Positions 1 to 9,303 of a DNA stretch of 58,708 nt are shown piece after piece. Every line of letters starts with the position of its first letter. Positions within the stretch are counted from its first letter, which is position 1. The position numbers and the translations under genes are program-made. The stretch is taken from the NCBI GenBank assembly GCA_035570235.1, contig DATMML010000059.1, forward strand, positions 1 to 58,708. The letters run 5' to 3'. Under the pieces are notes generated by a model. That model was not told the origin of the DNA and did no database searches. It saw only the letters and a list, made by a program, of their open reading frames with translations. The DNA comes from Vicinamibacteria bacterium (GTDB taxonomy: Bacteria; Acidobacteriota; Vicinamibacteria; Fen-336).

Positions 1-2
1 CC

Positions 3-1196
3 GCGGCCCACGTCTTCACCGAGAACTATCTCTACACCGCCGAGGCTTTCGATCTTTACCTGTCCCGCCTGACCGAAGGCGGGGTCATGAACATGATGCG
101 CCCCGAGTACTCTCCGCCCCGCGAGATGCTGAAGGCCCTCACGACCGCGGTGGGGGCCCTGCGGCGGAGGGGCGCCTCTCGCCCGGCGGACCACATTGTG
201 ATGGTGTCCGCTACGAGCGGAAACTTCGTAGCCATGCTCGTGAAGGGGAGCCCCTTCACGGATCCAGAACTGCAGCGGATCCGAGCCTGGGCAAAGGGCA
301 GCCGTCGGTTCGGGATTGCCGCCGCGCCGCGCTGGGAGCCCGACCGGCCGAGCCTGTTCCAGGAATTCCTGGCTCTCAATCGGCCCGGGGAGGAAGCGGC
401 CTTTGTTTCCGCCTACCCCTTTGATATCGCGCCCGCCACCGACGATCGACCGTTCTTCTTCCGCTATTCCTTCTGGTGGCACCTCTTCCCCAGCGATCCC
501 GCCATCTGGGCCGAGGTCCCTTTGATGGAACTCGGCCTCTGCCTGCTCCTCGCCCTCATCGCGCTTGCGGCCGCTCTTTTCGTCTGGGCACCCCTAAGGC
601 ACCTGGCCCGAATCGAGGGGCGGCGCTCCCCGGTCTCGCGCTACGGCGTCTTCTTCGCGGGGGCCGGGCTCGGTTACATGGCGGTCGAGATTGCCGCCCT
701 CCAGAAGTTCAGCCTGTTCCTGGGCCACCCCAACTACGCCCTCTCCGTGGTACTGGCGGCCCTGCTCTTCTCCAGCGGGATCGGCTCCCAATACTCCGCC
801 GCCATCGTGGGGGCGGCGGGCCACGTGCGCTTCGTGGGCTATGCCGTGGGGGCGCTCATCCTCGCCGAGTATGAGCTCGCCCTGCCCGGAGTGCTCCCGC
901 ATGTGGACTGGCCGTTCCCCCTCCGCTGCGCGATCGTCTGCCTCCTCCTCGCGCCCCTCGGGGCCCTCTTGGGCACCTTCTTGCCCACCGGGCTCGAGCA
1001 CCTGAAGGGCGAGCAGGCCGCGCTTGTGCCCTGGGCCTGGGGCGTTAACGGGACCTTCTCCGTCCTCGCTCCCGTCCTGGCGGTGGCGCTCTCGATGACC
1101 TGGGGAGTCAGCGCGCTGCTGCTCTCGGCGGTGCCCGTCTACCTCGTGGTCGGGTGGTCGCTGCCCCCCGAGCCGACCCGGATCGGCTCGTCCTGA
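3..1196 (+). CDS. Spermidine-synthase-like membrane protein, 5' truncated by window edge
   Basis: The reading frame is open from base 3, so only the last 397 residues are present. The start reads AAHVFTENYLYT, which matches the region after the SAM-binding fold in spermidine-synthase-like proteins (compare SLFTKDFYTVV in the gene at 3642). After about residue 170 the protein becomes strongly hydrophobic with about seven membrane helices, so here the membrane part follows the enzyme-like part, the reverse of the other two family members in the window. Its 3' end overlaps the convergent YfhO gene by 58 bases. Substrate is unknown; true polyamine synthesis is doubtful, see the entry at 3642. I am confident it is a gene and moderately confident of the family. 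Confidence 0.8.
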   Translation, partial: AAHVFTENYLYTAEAFDLYLSRLTEGGVMNMMRPEYSPPREMLKALTTAVGALRRRGASRPADHIVMVSATSGNFVAMLVKGSPFTDPELQRIRAWAKGSRRFGIAAAPRWEPDRPSLFQEFLALNRPGEEAAFVSAYPFDIAPATDDRPFFFRYSFWWHLFPSDPAIWAEVPLMELGLCLLLALIALAAALFVWAPLRHLARIEGRRSPVSRYGVFFAGAGLGYMAVEIAALQKFSLFLGHPNYALSVVLAALLFSSGIGSQYSAAIVGAAGHVRFVGYAVGALILAEYELALPGVLPHVDWPFPLRCAIVCLLLAPLGALLGTFLPTGLEHLKGEQAALVPWAWGVNGTFSVLAPVLAVALSMTWGVSALLLSAVPVYLVVGWSLPPEPTRIGSS

Positions 1197-3529
1197 CTCC
1201 GCCCGCCAGGCCTCCCCCTCGCCCACAGCAGCATCGACGCCAAGGAGGCGCTCAAGGAGAGGGCTAGGGCAAGAGTGGCCCCGGAGGGGTGGTAGCGGAC
1301 CAGATAGACGCGGTCGCCTCCCGGGGTGGGCAGCGCCCAGGCGCGGTCATCGGCTCGGAGCAAGGGGACGGGGACCCCCTCTGAGGTGGCCTTCCAACCG
1401 GGGTGATAGCCGTCCAGGACCAGGATATAGCCGGGCGGGGTGGAGGACCGGATCCTGATCGTGTGGGGATCGATGCGCTCGTAGGCCACGCGCGAGCTCT
1501 CGGGGAAGAGCGGCGACGCTACGGGCAGGGCGGGGGGAGCCGACGCCAGGAGGACGGCCTTCTGGGGATCAAACGCCGGGTCCTCCACGCGCGCGCGCAG
1601 GCGCTTTGTGTCCAGCTCCACCTCGTGGCGGGGCACAAAGAGGGCGCGGGGCAGGGGATCGCGGATCTCGTAGAGCTGCAAAGGCTCCTTGAGCTCCGGA
1701 AAGCGCAGGGTGCGGCGGAGCGACACCAGGTCCGAAGGCAGGGGGGCAAAAGAGAGAACCCAGCGCACGTTGGCCAGGCGGAGCCGGGCATGATGCTGGC
1801 GGAAGAATGAAGGAGACACCTCGGACACAGGAAGCGTCGAGCCTTGGGGGGCCCAGCCCGTGCGGTCGACATCGAAAGCTCCTTCGAGGCCGTCGAGGAC
1901 GTGGGTACGGGGAAGAAGCGACTGGCGGTCCAGGTAGTAGAGCCAAACGTCCGATCCACGAAGTGCGGTCTGGGCATTCCAAGCCAGGCCGGGCGAGTTG
2001 GCGACGCCATAGGAGAACCAGCGATAGAGACCCTCCGCGGAGGCCTCCGCTACCGCCCCCTTCATTTCCGGGCGGAGGTCGTAGAAGGATGCCTCGGTCA
2101 GGGGATTGAGGCTCGCGTTCACGATCAGCAGGTCGAGAACGGCGAATCCGGCCGCGCCCCGTGACCAGCGGCCGCCCAGCCCGAGCAAAAGGCCCGTGCC
2201 CAGGGACAGGAAACCGGTGACCTCGAACGCGACCGGCCAGCCCGTGGCCGCGACGCCGCGCGCAGACGGCCCCGCCAGCAGCGGCGCGAGGGTGCCCAGG
2301 AGGTGCGCGGGGGCGTCCGGAGACCACCGGAGAACGGCCGAAGCCGAGAGCAAGAGCAGGCCGGGGACGAGGAGAAGGGCCCAGTGCAAGCCCCGCGCCC
2401 TTCCCATCACGTCGAGGGCGCGGCCGGCGAGGAGGCTGATGCCCAGGGTGGCCAGGAAAAGGAACTTCACCGGATGGCGGAAGGGCAGAGCGGCGTGAGG
2501 GGGGAGGAGGGCGAGCGGGCCGTAGGCGCCCAGCCCCAAAGCCACGCCCAGCAGCACGAGGAGGTAGAGGCGGGTCGCTCTCCCCGCCCGCGCGGCCAGC
2601 AGGAGCACGGGGGGGCCGAGGTAGAGGCTGAGCAGATAGGGGTAGCCCTGGGTGTAAAAGGGCTGGCCCCAGAAACCCAGGTCGGAGAAGGCGTGAACGT
2701 CACCGAAGAGCTTCGGCAGCACGGCCTCGAGCAAGACCATGGGACCCGCCGAGTAGTGAAGAGCCTCGGCGGCGGTGAAGCCAGCCGCCCGCGCCGTCCC
2801 TTCCAGGACGGTCTGCATCCCCAGGAGGACGGGCGTGGCCATCAGGGCGGCCAGGACCCCCGCCGCCGCCACCCGGCCGAGCCGACGGTCCCGAAGCCAG
2901 CGTCCATCCGGGGCCAGGACGAGGGCCGCGACCGCGGTCTGGAACTGGATCTCTACGGCCAGGGTGCTGGCCTGGAGGGCGGCCAGCGCGGCGAGCACGG
3001 CCACCCTCCTCCAGGAGGGCTCGGCCAGCAGGGAGAGGAAAGCCAGGACAACCCAGGGTGCCCAGGCGGCCGCCTGCAAGAGAGGCACCAGATTCACGCA
3101 GGATAGGACAAACCCGCTCAGGCCGTAGATCGCTCCCGTGGCCCACGCCGACCAGTCACGGGCTCCCAGCCGACGGGCCAGGAGAGAGGCCCCCGCCATG
3201 GCGAGGAAGAGGTGGAGGGGCGGACCGAGGGTGAGGGCGGTGCGGACACCCCCCCCCAGCACGAGGAGGAGGTCTATTGGATAGGTCAGCAGAAACGGCG
3301 CCCCGCCGTCGGAGGTGGGATTCCAGAGAGGCCACACTCCTTGGCTCAGGGAACGGGCCAGGAACACCAAGTTCGGAAAGTAGTAGGTGGAGATGTCCCG
3401 GAAGTAGGGGACCCGATGGGCCAAGCCGCCCCCGAACAACCAGAGCGGAGGTAGCAGGTGCGCGAGAAGGTAGAGGGGACGCCGGCCCAAGCAAAATCCG
3501 TGGGTGCGCGATCGCGGAGCGGACTCCAT
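1139..3529 (-). CDS. YfhO-family membrane protein (GT-C-like glycosyltransferase)
   Basis: 796 residues. The N-terminal loop after the first helix carries FRDISTYYFPN, the acidic R-D motif seen in all four YfhO proteins here. It is followed by a run of about twelve helices and a soluble C-terminal part ending in the family hallmark DGYHPGWKA. In Bacillus subtilis YfhO works with the GT2 enzyme CsbB to attach a sugar from a polyprenyl-phosphate donor to lipoteichoic acid, and a related transferase role is inferred here. I chose the ATG at 3529 because GGAAGGGG lies about 9 bases upstream; the 46 codons further upstream are arginine-rich and unlike a protein. It is divergent from the gene at 3642. 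Acceptor and sugar cannot be told from sequence. Confidence 0.85.
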   Translation of the reverse strand: MESAPRSRTHGFCLGRRPLYLLAHLLPPLWLFGGGLAHRVPYFRDISTYYFPNLVFLARSLSQGVWPLWNPTSDGGAPFLLTYPIDLLLVLGGGVRTALTLGPPLHLFLAMAGASLLARRLGARDWSAWATGAIYGLSGFVLSCVNLVPLLQAAAWAPWVVLAFLSLLAEPSWRRVAVLAALAALQASTLAVEIQFQTAVAALVLAPDGRWLRDRRLGRVAAAGVLAALMATPVLLGMQTVLEGTARAAGFTAAEALHYSAGPMVLLEAVLPKLFGDVHAFSDLGFWGQPFYTQGYPYLLSLYLGPPVLLLAARAGRATRLYLLVLLGVALGLGAYGPLALLPPHAALPFRHPVKFLFLATLGISLLAGRALDVMGRARGLHWALLLVPGLLLLSASAVLRWSPDAPAHLLGTLAPLLAGPSARGVAATGWPVAFEVTGFLSLGTGLLLGLGGRWSRGAAGFAVLDLLIVNASLNPLTEASFYDLRPEMKGAVAEASAEGLYRWFSYGVANSPGLAWNAQTALRGSDVWLYYLDRQSLLPRTHVLDGLEGAFDVDRTGWAPQGSTLPVSEVSPSFFRQHHARLRLANVRWVLSFAPLPSDLVSLRRTLRFPELKEPLQLYEIRDPLPRALFVPRHEVELDTKRLRARVEDPAFDPQKAVLLASAPPALPVASPLFPESSRVAYERIDPHTIRIRSSTPPGYILVLDGYHPGWKATSEGVPVPLLRADDRAWALPTPGGDRVYLVRYHPSGATLALALSLSASLASMLLWARGRPGGRSQDEPIRVGSGGSDHPTTR

Positions 3530-3601
3530 GCTACCACACCCCTTCCCCTTGGAATCGCATGGGAGGCGGCTCCGCGCGCGGCGGCGTCGCCGGAGGAGTC
3601 G

Positions 3602-3630
3602 TTGACAGCACCGGAGGGGAGGGCTAAGGT
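3602..3630 (+). promoter_or_regulatory. Candidate sigma-70-type promoter, nearly leaderless
   Basis: TTGACA at 3602-3607 is a perfect -35. TAAGGT at 3625-3630 follows after 17 bases and fits the loose TAnnnT form of a -10. The predicted start of transcription would be only about five bases before the ATG at 3642. AAGGTG inside the -10 could alternatively serve as a weak ribosome site if transcription starts further upstream. Confidence 0.4.
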
Positions 3631-3641
3631 GCGTCCGCCTG

Positions 3642-6600
3642 ATGCGCTCCTCCCTGGTGCACAGCATCCTCTACGTCGCCTTCTTCGTTTCGGGCGCTAG
3701 CGCTCTCGTCTATCAGGTGGTCTGGTCGAAGTACCTGACCCTCTTCGTGGGCGGCACGTCGTTCGCGCACACGATCGTGCTCGCCACCTTCATGGGGGGG
3801 CTGGCCTTCGGCAACTGGGCCTTCGGCCGCCTCTCTGACCGGGCGGGCATGGACAAGCTCCTTCTCTATGCCCTGCTGGAAACGGGGGTGGGGCTACTCT
3901 GTCTCACCTTTCCCACCCTCTTCGTCTGGCTCTCCGATATCTATCTGGCGGTGGGGAGTCGAACCGGCCTCACATCGCCCCTGAATCCCTTCCTGAAGAC
4001 CGGCCTCACAGTGGCCTCGATGTTTGTCCCCTGTGCGCTTATGGGGGGCACCCTTCCCGTGCTCGTGAAGTACGCGGTGGAATCCTTGGCCGGGCTGGGG
4101 GCGCGTCTCAGCTGGCTCTACTTCATCAACACCGCCGGCGCGGTGGTGGGCTGCGCGCTGGGTGGCTTCTACGTGATCGAGCACCTGGGGCTCGAGTTCG
4201 GAATGGTAGGCACCTCCCTTCTGAACATCGGGATCGGGGGAGTCTGCTACCTTCTCTACAAGCAAGCCCGGGGCCCCAGCGCAACCGCTCCCCCCGCGCC
4301 CTCACCCCCGGAGGCGGGGGAGGTCTACTCCGGGATCCAGGCCCGGACGGCGTTTTGGTGCATCGCCGTGGCGGGTGCGCTGTCGATGCTCTACGAGCTG
4401 GCCTGGGTGCGGATCCTGGTGCTGTCCATCGGGGGGACGGTCCACTCCTTCAGCACCATGCTCATCGGTTTCATCGCGGGCATTGCCCTCGGGGCCGCCC
4501 TGGCGGGCTGGCTGCTCCGAAAAGGCCGCAACGCCCTCGCCCTCTTCGGCCTCTGCGAGCTCGGGATCGCGGGGGCGGTGCTGATCCCCTTGTCCCGCTA
4601 CCAGGCGCTACCCTACGCGTTCTACCGGCTTTCCTCGGCGGTGGCGCGTACGCCCGACACCTATCCCCTCTATCTCCTGCTCGCGGTCGTCTGGGCGGGA
4701 ATCGTCATGCTCGTTCCCGCCACCCTGATGGGGGCCGCTCTACCCCTGGCCACCCGCGTGTGCATCGACCAGTTCCAGACCTTGGGCCGCAAGGTCGGGA
4801 GCGTGTTTTCCGCGAACACCCTCGGCAACGTGGCGGGGGCGGCGGTGACGGGATTTCTGTTGCTGCCCCGCCTCGGCCTCGAGCGCACCCTCATCGTGGG
4901 CTCGCTCCTGTCCGGTTTGCTCGCGGTGATCATCCTTTGGGCCTGGCGTCCGGGGGGGAGAGGGTCCCCATGGAGGGCCCTGGTGGAGGCGGCCCGACCC
5001 GGGTCCGCGCCGGACGGACCTTCCCTGTGGCCCCTCGTCCTGGCCGGAATGATCCTGCTCGGGGCCTTCCGACTGTGGTCCTATCCGAGCTGGGACGCCC
5101 GGCTCATGCAGTTCGGTCTTTACCGCTGGGAGCGCAAGTATGACTTCCCTTCCTGGGAGGCATTCACGGCCAGCCGCGCCGGCGCGCGGGTTCTCTACGC
5201 TCGGGACGGTGCCCATGCCTCGGTGACGGTGGAGAGCGTTTCCGTGCCCGCCGGCCCCCCCGACCTGGTCCTGCGGATCAACGGCAAGCCGGATGCCACC
5301 TCCGTCACCGATCTTCCCAGTCAGTTGCTGGTCGGTCACATCGGCATGTTTCTCCACCCCCATCCCCAGCGGGTGATGGTGGTCGGCCTCGGCAGCGGGG
5401 CCACGGTGGGGGCCGTGCTTCGCCACCCGGGGGTCAGCGTCGATGTCGCGGAGATCTCGCCGGAGGTGGTCGAGGCCGCGGCGCGGTTCGAGCGCATCAA
5501 CGATGGCGCGCTCAGGAACCCTCGCTTTCACCTTTTCCCTCTGGACGCCCGCGAGTTCCTTCTCCTCCAGCGCAACCGCTATGACGTCATCGTGAGCGAG
5601 CCCACCAACGTATGGATCCCGGGAGTGGCGTCCCTCTTTACCAAAGACTTCTACACCGTGGTCCGCGCGCGGCTGGAGCCCGGGGGGCTCTTCGCCCAGT
5701 GGCTCCAACTCTACTCCGGGGATCCCCGCATCGTGGCGACCGTCGTGCGCTCGCTGACCGAGGTCTTCCCCTTCGTGAGCGCGTGGATCGTCAGCGACGC
5801 GGATCTGATCCTCCTCGCCGGCCGGGAGCGGCCCCCCTTCGAGCCCCGGGCCTTCGGGGAGCGCGTGAAGCAGGTGCGGGCGGGATCGGGCTTCTCGTCT
5901 CCCAACGGGATGGTGGCGCTTCTGGACGACCCCCTCGTGATCCTGGCCAGCCAGCTTGCCACCGACCAAGCCCTTCGGCTCCGGTGGCCGGCGGGCAGCG
6001 CGCCCGCTCTTCACGACCTTTTCCCGAGCATGGAGTTTGCGGCCGCGCGGGCTCAGTTTCAGGGCGTCACCTATGCGGTGGAGAACGACCTCGACGAGCG
6101 GCTCCACCGCACGGCACACGAAAGGCTCTTCCTGGAGGAGTATCTGAGCCGCTTTCCGCTGGACGAACCGGAGGAGGCGCGCATCATCACGTCTTTCAGC
6201 CAGCTCTCCCTGGGCTATGCTCATCTCGCGCGATCGCTGGCCGCCAACGCCATCTTGGAGGGCCGGGAAGACCCCGGCCAGGTGCTGCCGTTGGCGGACG
6301 AAGTGGTGGCCAAGGCCTACCTAACCCGGGCCTTGGCCGCCGAGCTCGACCGCCCCTCCTCCGCCGGCCGGGGAAAGCTGTGCGCCGACTACTTGCGTGT
6401 GGCCACGGAGGCTCTCCGGGGGGCGGCCTCGGTGCTCGTTCCCCCCCCCACACGGGACCTCGAAGCGAGGATTGACGCTTGTGCGATCGAGTTCCCGGGC
6501 CGGGCGGAGGAGCTCCACTTGGAGCTGTTCGAGGGCCTGGCCGCGGCGGGGGCCACGGCTCCGGCCCTCGTGCGTTTGAAAACCCTGGATACGGAGGGCG

Positions 6601-6773
6601 TTCTGGATCGGCTGGGCGGCCGGGAGCGCGCTCGGCTTCTCCTCCTCGGGGCCAAGCTGGAGGTCCAGGCGGGTCGGTTGGACCAGGCGCGACGGCTGGC
6701 GGAGCGGGCCGATCGGTCGGATCGCGGCAATCCCGAGGCGTCCCGCCTCCTCAGCGCGCTGGGTTCGCTCTAG
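3642..6773 (+). CDS. Fused membrane transporter-like / spermidine-synthase-like / TPR protein
   Basis: 1043 residues. Residues 1 to about 480 form two sets of hydrophobic helices resembling the membrane half of MFS/spermidine synthase fusions (opening GASALVYQVVWSKYL, repeated as GALSMLYELAWVRIL). A Rossmann methyltransferase-like domain follows, with the SAM-type motif VVGLGSGAT near residue 583 and SEPTNVW near residue 651. In genuine spermidine synthases the latter position reads DSSDP-like with a catalytic aspartate; here it is SEP, so aminopropyl transfer is unlikely. The last 250 residues are alpha-helical and TPR-like. The same architecture recurs at 13124. Role unknown; a membrane-bound SAM-dependent enzyme is the best guess. 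Confidence 0.85.
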   Translation: MRSSLVHSILYVAFFVSGASALVYQVVWSKYLTLFVGGTSFAHTIVLATFMGGLAFGNWAFGRLSDRAGMDKLLLYALLETGVGLLCLTFPTLFVWLSDIYLAVGSRTGLTSPLNPFLKTGLTVASMFVPCALMGGTLPVLVKYAVESLAGLGARLSWLYFINTAGAVVGCALGGFYVIEHLGLEFGMVGTSLLNIGIGGVCYLLYKQARGPSATAPPAPSPPEAGEVYSGIQARTAFWCIAVAGALSMLYELAWVRILVLSIGGTVHSFSTMLIGFIAGIALGAALAGWLLRKGRNALALFGLCELGIAGAVLIPLSRYQALPYAFYRLSSAVARTPDTYPLYLLLAVVWAGIVMLVPATLMGAALPLATRVCIDQFQTLGRKVGSVFSANTLGNVAGAAVTGFLLLPRLGLERTLIVGSLLSGLLAVIILWAWRPGGRGSPWRALVEAARPGSAPDGPSLWPLVLAGMILLGAFRLWSYPSWDARLMQFGLYRWERKYDFPSWEAFTASRAGARVLYARDGAHASVTVESVSVPAGPPDLVLRINGKPDATSVTDLPSQLLVGHIGMFLHPHPQRVMVVGLGSGATVGAVLRHPGVSVDVAEISPEVVEAAARFERINDGALRNPRFHLFPLDAREFLLLQRNRYDVIVSEPTNVWIPGVASLFTKDFYTVVRARLEPGGLFAQWLQLYSGDPRIVATVVRSLTEVFPFVSAWIVSDADLILLAGRERPPFEPRAFGERVKQVRAGSGFSSPNGMVALLDDPLVILASQLATDQALRLRWPAGSAPALHDLFPSMEFAAARAQFQGVTYAVENDLDERLHRTAHERLFLEEYLSRFPLDEPEEARIITSFSQLSLGYAHLARSLAANAILEGREDPGQVLPLADEVVAKAYLTRALAAELDRPSSAGRGKLCADYLRVATEALRGAASVLVPPPTRDLEARIDACAIEFPGRAEELHLELFEGLAAAGATAPALVRLKTLDTEGVLDRLGGRERARLLLLGAKLEVQAGRLDQARRLAERADRSDRGNPEASRLLSALGSL

Positions 6774-6831
6774 GCACCCCGGGGGCGAGGCCGAGCCGCG
6801 GGCCAGCCCTGCCCCTTGGCGCGCCCGCCCA

Positions 6832-7371
6832 TCACTCGAGGGTCCGGAGGGCCTTTGCGGGTATGCCCGCCACCAGCGTGTGCGCCGGCACGTCCGCGGT
6901 CACGACACTGCCCGCGGCCACGAACGAGCCCTCGCCGATGCGGACCCCGGGCAGTACGGTCACGTTGGCGCCGAGGAAAGACCCGCGGCCGATGATGACC
7001 GGCGCCGCCACCGGCGGGAAGTGGCGCTGGAGAGGATGGTCACGGTAGCCCACGTTGGTGTGGGTGAGGATCAGAACCCGCTCGGCCAGGGTGACCTGAT
7101 CCTCCAGGCAGATGCCCTCGGCGAGGTCCAGCAAGCACTCCCCGCCCAGAAAGCAGTCGTCACCCACCGTGAAGCCACGGATCCCGCGACGATAGAGATT
7201 GAAGAAGCGGACGTCGTGCAGGACCACGCGGGCCCCGATTCTTGCCCCCAGAAGGCGGAGCCAGGCGGTTCTAAGGGGGGGAAAGAGGGCCAGTCGGTAG
7301 GGAAGGAAGGCGACACTGAAGAAGGCAAACCGCGTCGCCCGAGCCCAACCGATCTCATCGAGAGCCTTCAA
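6832..7371 (-). CDS. Hexapeptide-repeat acetyltransferase (WcaF/maltose acetyltransferase type)
   Basis: 179 residues with imperfect hexapeptide repeats forming a left-handed beta helix, such as IIGRGSFLGANVTVLPGVRIGEGSFVAAGSVV. The catalytic-type histidine lies in LTHTNVGYRDHP, and the ending VAGIPAKALRTLE is typical of sugar O-acetyltransferases. It probably acetylates a sugar of the glycan made by this cluster, using acetyl-CoA in the cytoplasm. The start is TTG at 7371, overlapping the TGA of the upstream glycosyltransferase gene as TTGA, which implies translational coupling. There is no upstream alternative that avoids the neighbour. Family call firm, substrate unknown. Confidence 0.88.
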   Translation of the reverse strand: MKALDEIGWARATRFAFFSVAFLPYRLALFPPLRTAWLRLLGARIGARVVLHDVRFFNLYRRGIRGFTVGDDCFLGGECLLDLAEGICLEDQVTLAERVLILTHTNVGYRDHPLQRHFPPVAAPVIIGRGSFLGANVTVLPGVRIGEGSFVAAGSVVTADVPAHTLVAGIPAKALRTLE

Positions 7372-8096
7372 TGCCCAGCGCCCCTCAACTCCCGTCGGAA
7401 GGACAGGAGCTTGGCGAAGTATCTAAAGGAATCGTGCAACCCGCGGACGGTCGAGGCCTTGTCGAAGCGCCGGATGTAGGCGCCCGGGATCTCTTCGATC
7501 CGCAGACCCCGCCGCTGAGCACGCACCATGAACTCGGTGTCCCAGAACCATCCCGGGTCCCGAATCTCCTCCAGAACGGGAAGGAGGGCGAGGCGGCGGA
7601 AGAATTTGTAACCCGTCTCCGTATCTCGAACGGAGACGCCGAGCATCCGCCGCACCAGGAAGGAATATCCGCGACTCATGAGGTAGCGGTCCAGGCTGCG
7701 GACCTGGAAGGCGTAGATCCGCCGCACCGTCGCCACGTCGGCGCCCTTTTCGATGGCCCGCACCAGAGAAGGGATGTAGCGCGAGTGAACCTCGAGGTCT
7801 ACGTCGAGGTAGCCCGCGATCTCCCCCCGCGCGGCCCGGAATCCGTCGGTCACCGTGGCGCCCCGGCCCTGGTTGACCTCGTGCAGAAGCACTTGAAACT
7901 GAAGGTCGGAATGATCCTTCACAATCGAATGGATGAGCTCGCGCGTTCCATCCTGGCTGACGTCGTCCACGAAGAGGACTTCATAGGGCTGGCCAAGGCC
8001 ATCCAGAGTGTCGCGAATCTCGATGAAGTTGGCGGCCAGAGTCTCTTGCTCGTTGTAGCAGGCCAGCACCACGCTGATTTTCGGGGAGAGAGCCAT
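7368..8096 (-). CDS. Family 2 glycosyltransferase
   Basis: 242 residues. It opens with ISVVLACYNEQETL, then VLFVDDVSQDGT, then the metal-binding DVD in GYLDVDLEVHSRY, and ETGYKFFRR further on, all classic for DPM1/WcaA-like GT-A enzymes that use nucleotide sugars. There are no C-terminal membrane helices, unlike the GT2 at 31430. The ATG at 8096 was chosen because it begins directly before the conserved core; the open frame upstream overlaps the aminotransferase gene and is arginine/proline-rich. Two bases separate it from the aminotransferase stop and its own stop overlaps the acetyltransferase start, so it sits inside one operon. Donor and acceptor unknown. Confidence 0.9.
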   Translation of the reverse strand: MALSPKISVVLACYNEQETLAANFIEIRDTLDGLGQPYEVLFVDDVSQDGTRELIHSIVKDHSDLQFQVLLHEVNQGRGATVTDGFRAARGEIAGYLDVDLEVHSRYIPSLVRAIEKGADVATVRRIYAFQVRSLDRYLMSRGYSFLVRRMLGVSVRDTETGYKFFRRLALLPVLEEIRDPGWFWDTEFMVRAQRRGLRIEEIPGAYIRRFDKASTVRGLHDSFRYFAKLLSFRRELRGAGH

Positions 8097-8098
8097 GC

Positions 8099-9247
8099 TC
8101 AGGCCGAGCTGGCGACGACGGCGGCGATGACCCGGTCCACGTCCTCGTCCGCCAGGAGGGGGTGAAGGGGCAGCCGCAGGAGGGTGCCGGCTACGCGCTC
8201 CGTGACGGGCAGGTCCCCTCGGTCCAAGCCCAAAGCGCGACCATGGGGCGAAGAGTGGAGGGGCACGTAGTGAAAGGACGCCATCACACCCCCCGCGCGC
8301 AGAGCCTGCAGGCACGCGTCTCGGCTCGCCTCGTCGGGAAAGAGCAGGTAGAAGATGTGATGGTTGCCCTGGCGCTCGGGGACCGGGGTGGGAAGCCGAA
8401 CGCCGTGCGAGCGGGCCCAAGTCTCGAGGCCGGCCTGGTAGCGAGCGGCCACTTTGGCTCGTCGGGCCTGGATCTCGGCGAACTTGTCCAACTGGGCATC
8501 CAGGAGAGCGGCCAGCACCTCGGAGAGGATGTAGCTACTCCCTTCCGCGACCCAGGTGTACTTGTCGACCTCGCCGCGCAGGAAAGCGCTCCGGTTCGTG
8601 CCCTTCTCCCGGATGATCTCCGCCCGCGCCGCCGTCTCGGCCTCGTCGAGGACCAGGGCCCCGCCCTCTCCGCAGGTGATGTTCTTGGTTTCGTGAAAGC
8701 TCAAGCAGCCCGCGTCACCCAGAGTTCCCAAGGCCTTGCCCCGGAATGACGCCCCCAGGGCCTGCGCCGCATCCTCCACCACCCGCAGGCGGTGAGCGCG
8801 GGCAAGGGCGAGAATGGCATCCATATCGGGAGCGACGCCGGCGTAGTGCACGGGAAGGACAGCGGCGGTGCGGGGGCTGAGGCGGCGTTCTAGATCCCCC
8901 GGGTCGAGGCCCAGGGTGCGGTCCTCGATGTCGGCGAACACGGGCCTCGCCCCTACCCGGAGTATGGCGTTGGCGGTGGAGACGAAAGTGAAGGAGGGAC
9001 AGATGACCTCCTGACCGCGACCAATGCCCAAGGCCAGGAGGGCGAGCTCGAGGGCGTGGGTACAGGATGTGGTGAGGAGGACGCGCCGAGCCCCCAAGAG
9101 CCGGGCCAGCCGCTCTTCGACCCGGCGGCAGAACGGCCCGTCACCGGCGATGCGGCCGCCCAAAGCCTGGAGGACGCGCTGCTCCTCGGACTCGTCGAAC
9201 CAAGGAGCGTGGAAGGCCACACCAGAGCCGGAGCGACTCATGTTCAT
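8099..9247 (-). CDS. wecE: WecE-type dTDP-4-amino-4,6-dideoxygalactose transaminase
   Basis: 382 residues, PLP-dependent DegT/DnrJ/EryC1/StrS family. It follows Escherichia coli WecE closely from memory: PSFTFVSTANAILRVGA, PVHYAGVAPDMD, VVEDAAQALGA, FHETKN and REKGTNRS all have direct counterparts. The lysine of FHETKN (about residue 188) is the Schiff-base residue. The reaction would convert dTDP-4-keto-6-deoxyglucose plus glutamate to the 4-amino sugar for a surface glycan. No dTDP-glucose synthesis genes are in the window, so the substrate must come from elsewhere. ATG at 9247 is used; ATG at 9241 is equally possible because a promoter-like sequence lies just upstream. Confidence 0.92.
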   Translation of the reverse strand: MNMSRSGSGVAFHAPWFDESEEQRVLQALGGRIAGDGPFCRRVEERLARLLGARRVLLTTSCTHALELALLALGIGRGQEVICPSFTFVSTANAILRVGARPVFADIEDRTLGLDPGDLERRLSPRTAAVLPVHYAGVAPDMDAILALARAHRLRVVEDAAQALGASFRGKALGTLGDAGCLSFHETKNITCGEGGALVLDEAETAARAEIIREKGTNRSAFLRGEVDKYTWVAEGSSYILSEVLAALLDAQLDKFAEIQARRAKVAARYQAGLETWARSHGVRLPTPVPERQGNHHIFYLLFPDEASRDACLQALRAGGVMASFHYVPLHSSPHGRALGLDRGDLPVTERVAGTLLRLPLHPLLADEDVDRVIAAVVASSA

Positions 9248-9251
9248 TGGT

Positions 9252-9280
9252 ATTCTTGGCGCGCCCCTCCCGCGGGTCAA
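9252..9280 (-). promoter_or_regulatory. Candidate promoter for the aminotransferase gene
   Basis: Read on the minus strand, TTGACC (9280-9275) is followed after 17 bases by AAGAAT (9257-9252). Transcription would start at about the first ATG (9247), which would favour the second ATG at 9241 or leaderless translation. The -10 matches consensus at only four of six bases. Confidence 0.3.
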
Positions 9281-9303
9281 GCGAGGACTTGGGTGTCGCT
9301 TGT

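Noticed and set aside
3642-6773. A true spermidine synthase.
   Set aside because: The catalytic aspartate region reads SEPTNVW, and the protein is fused to a large membrane domain.
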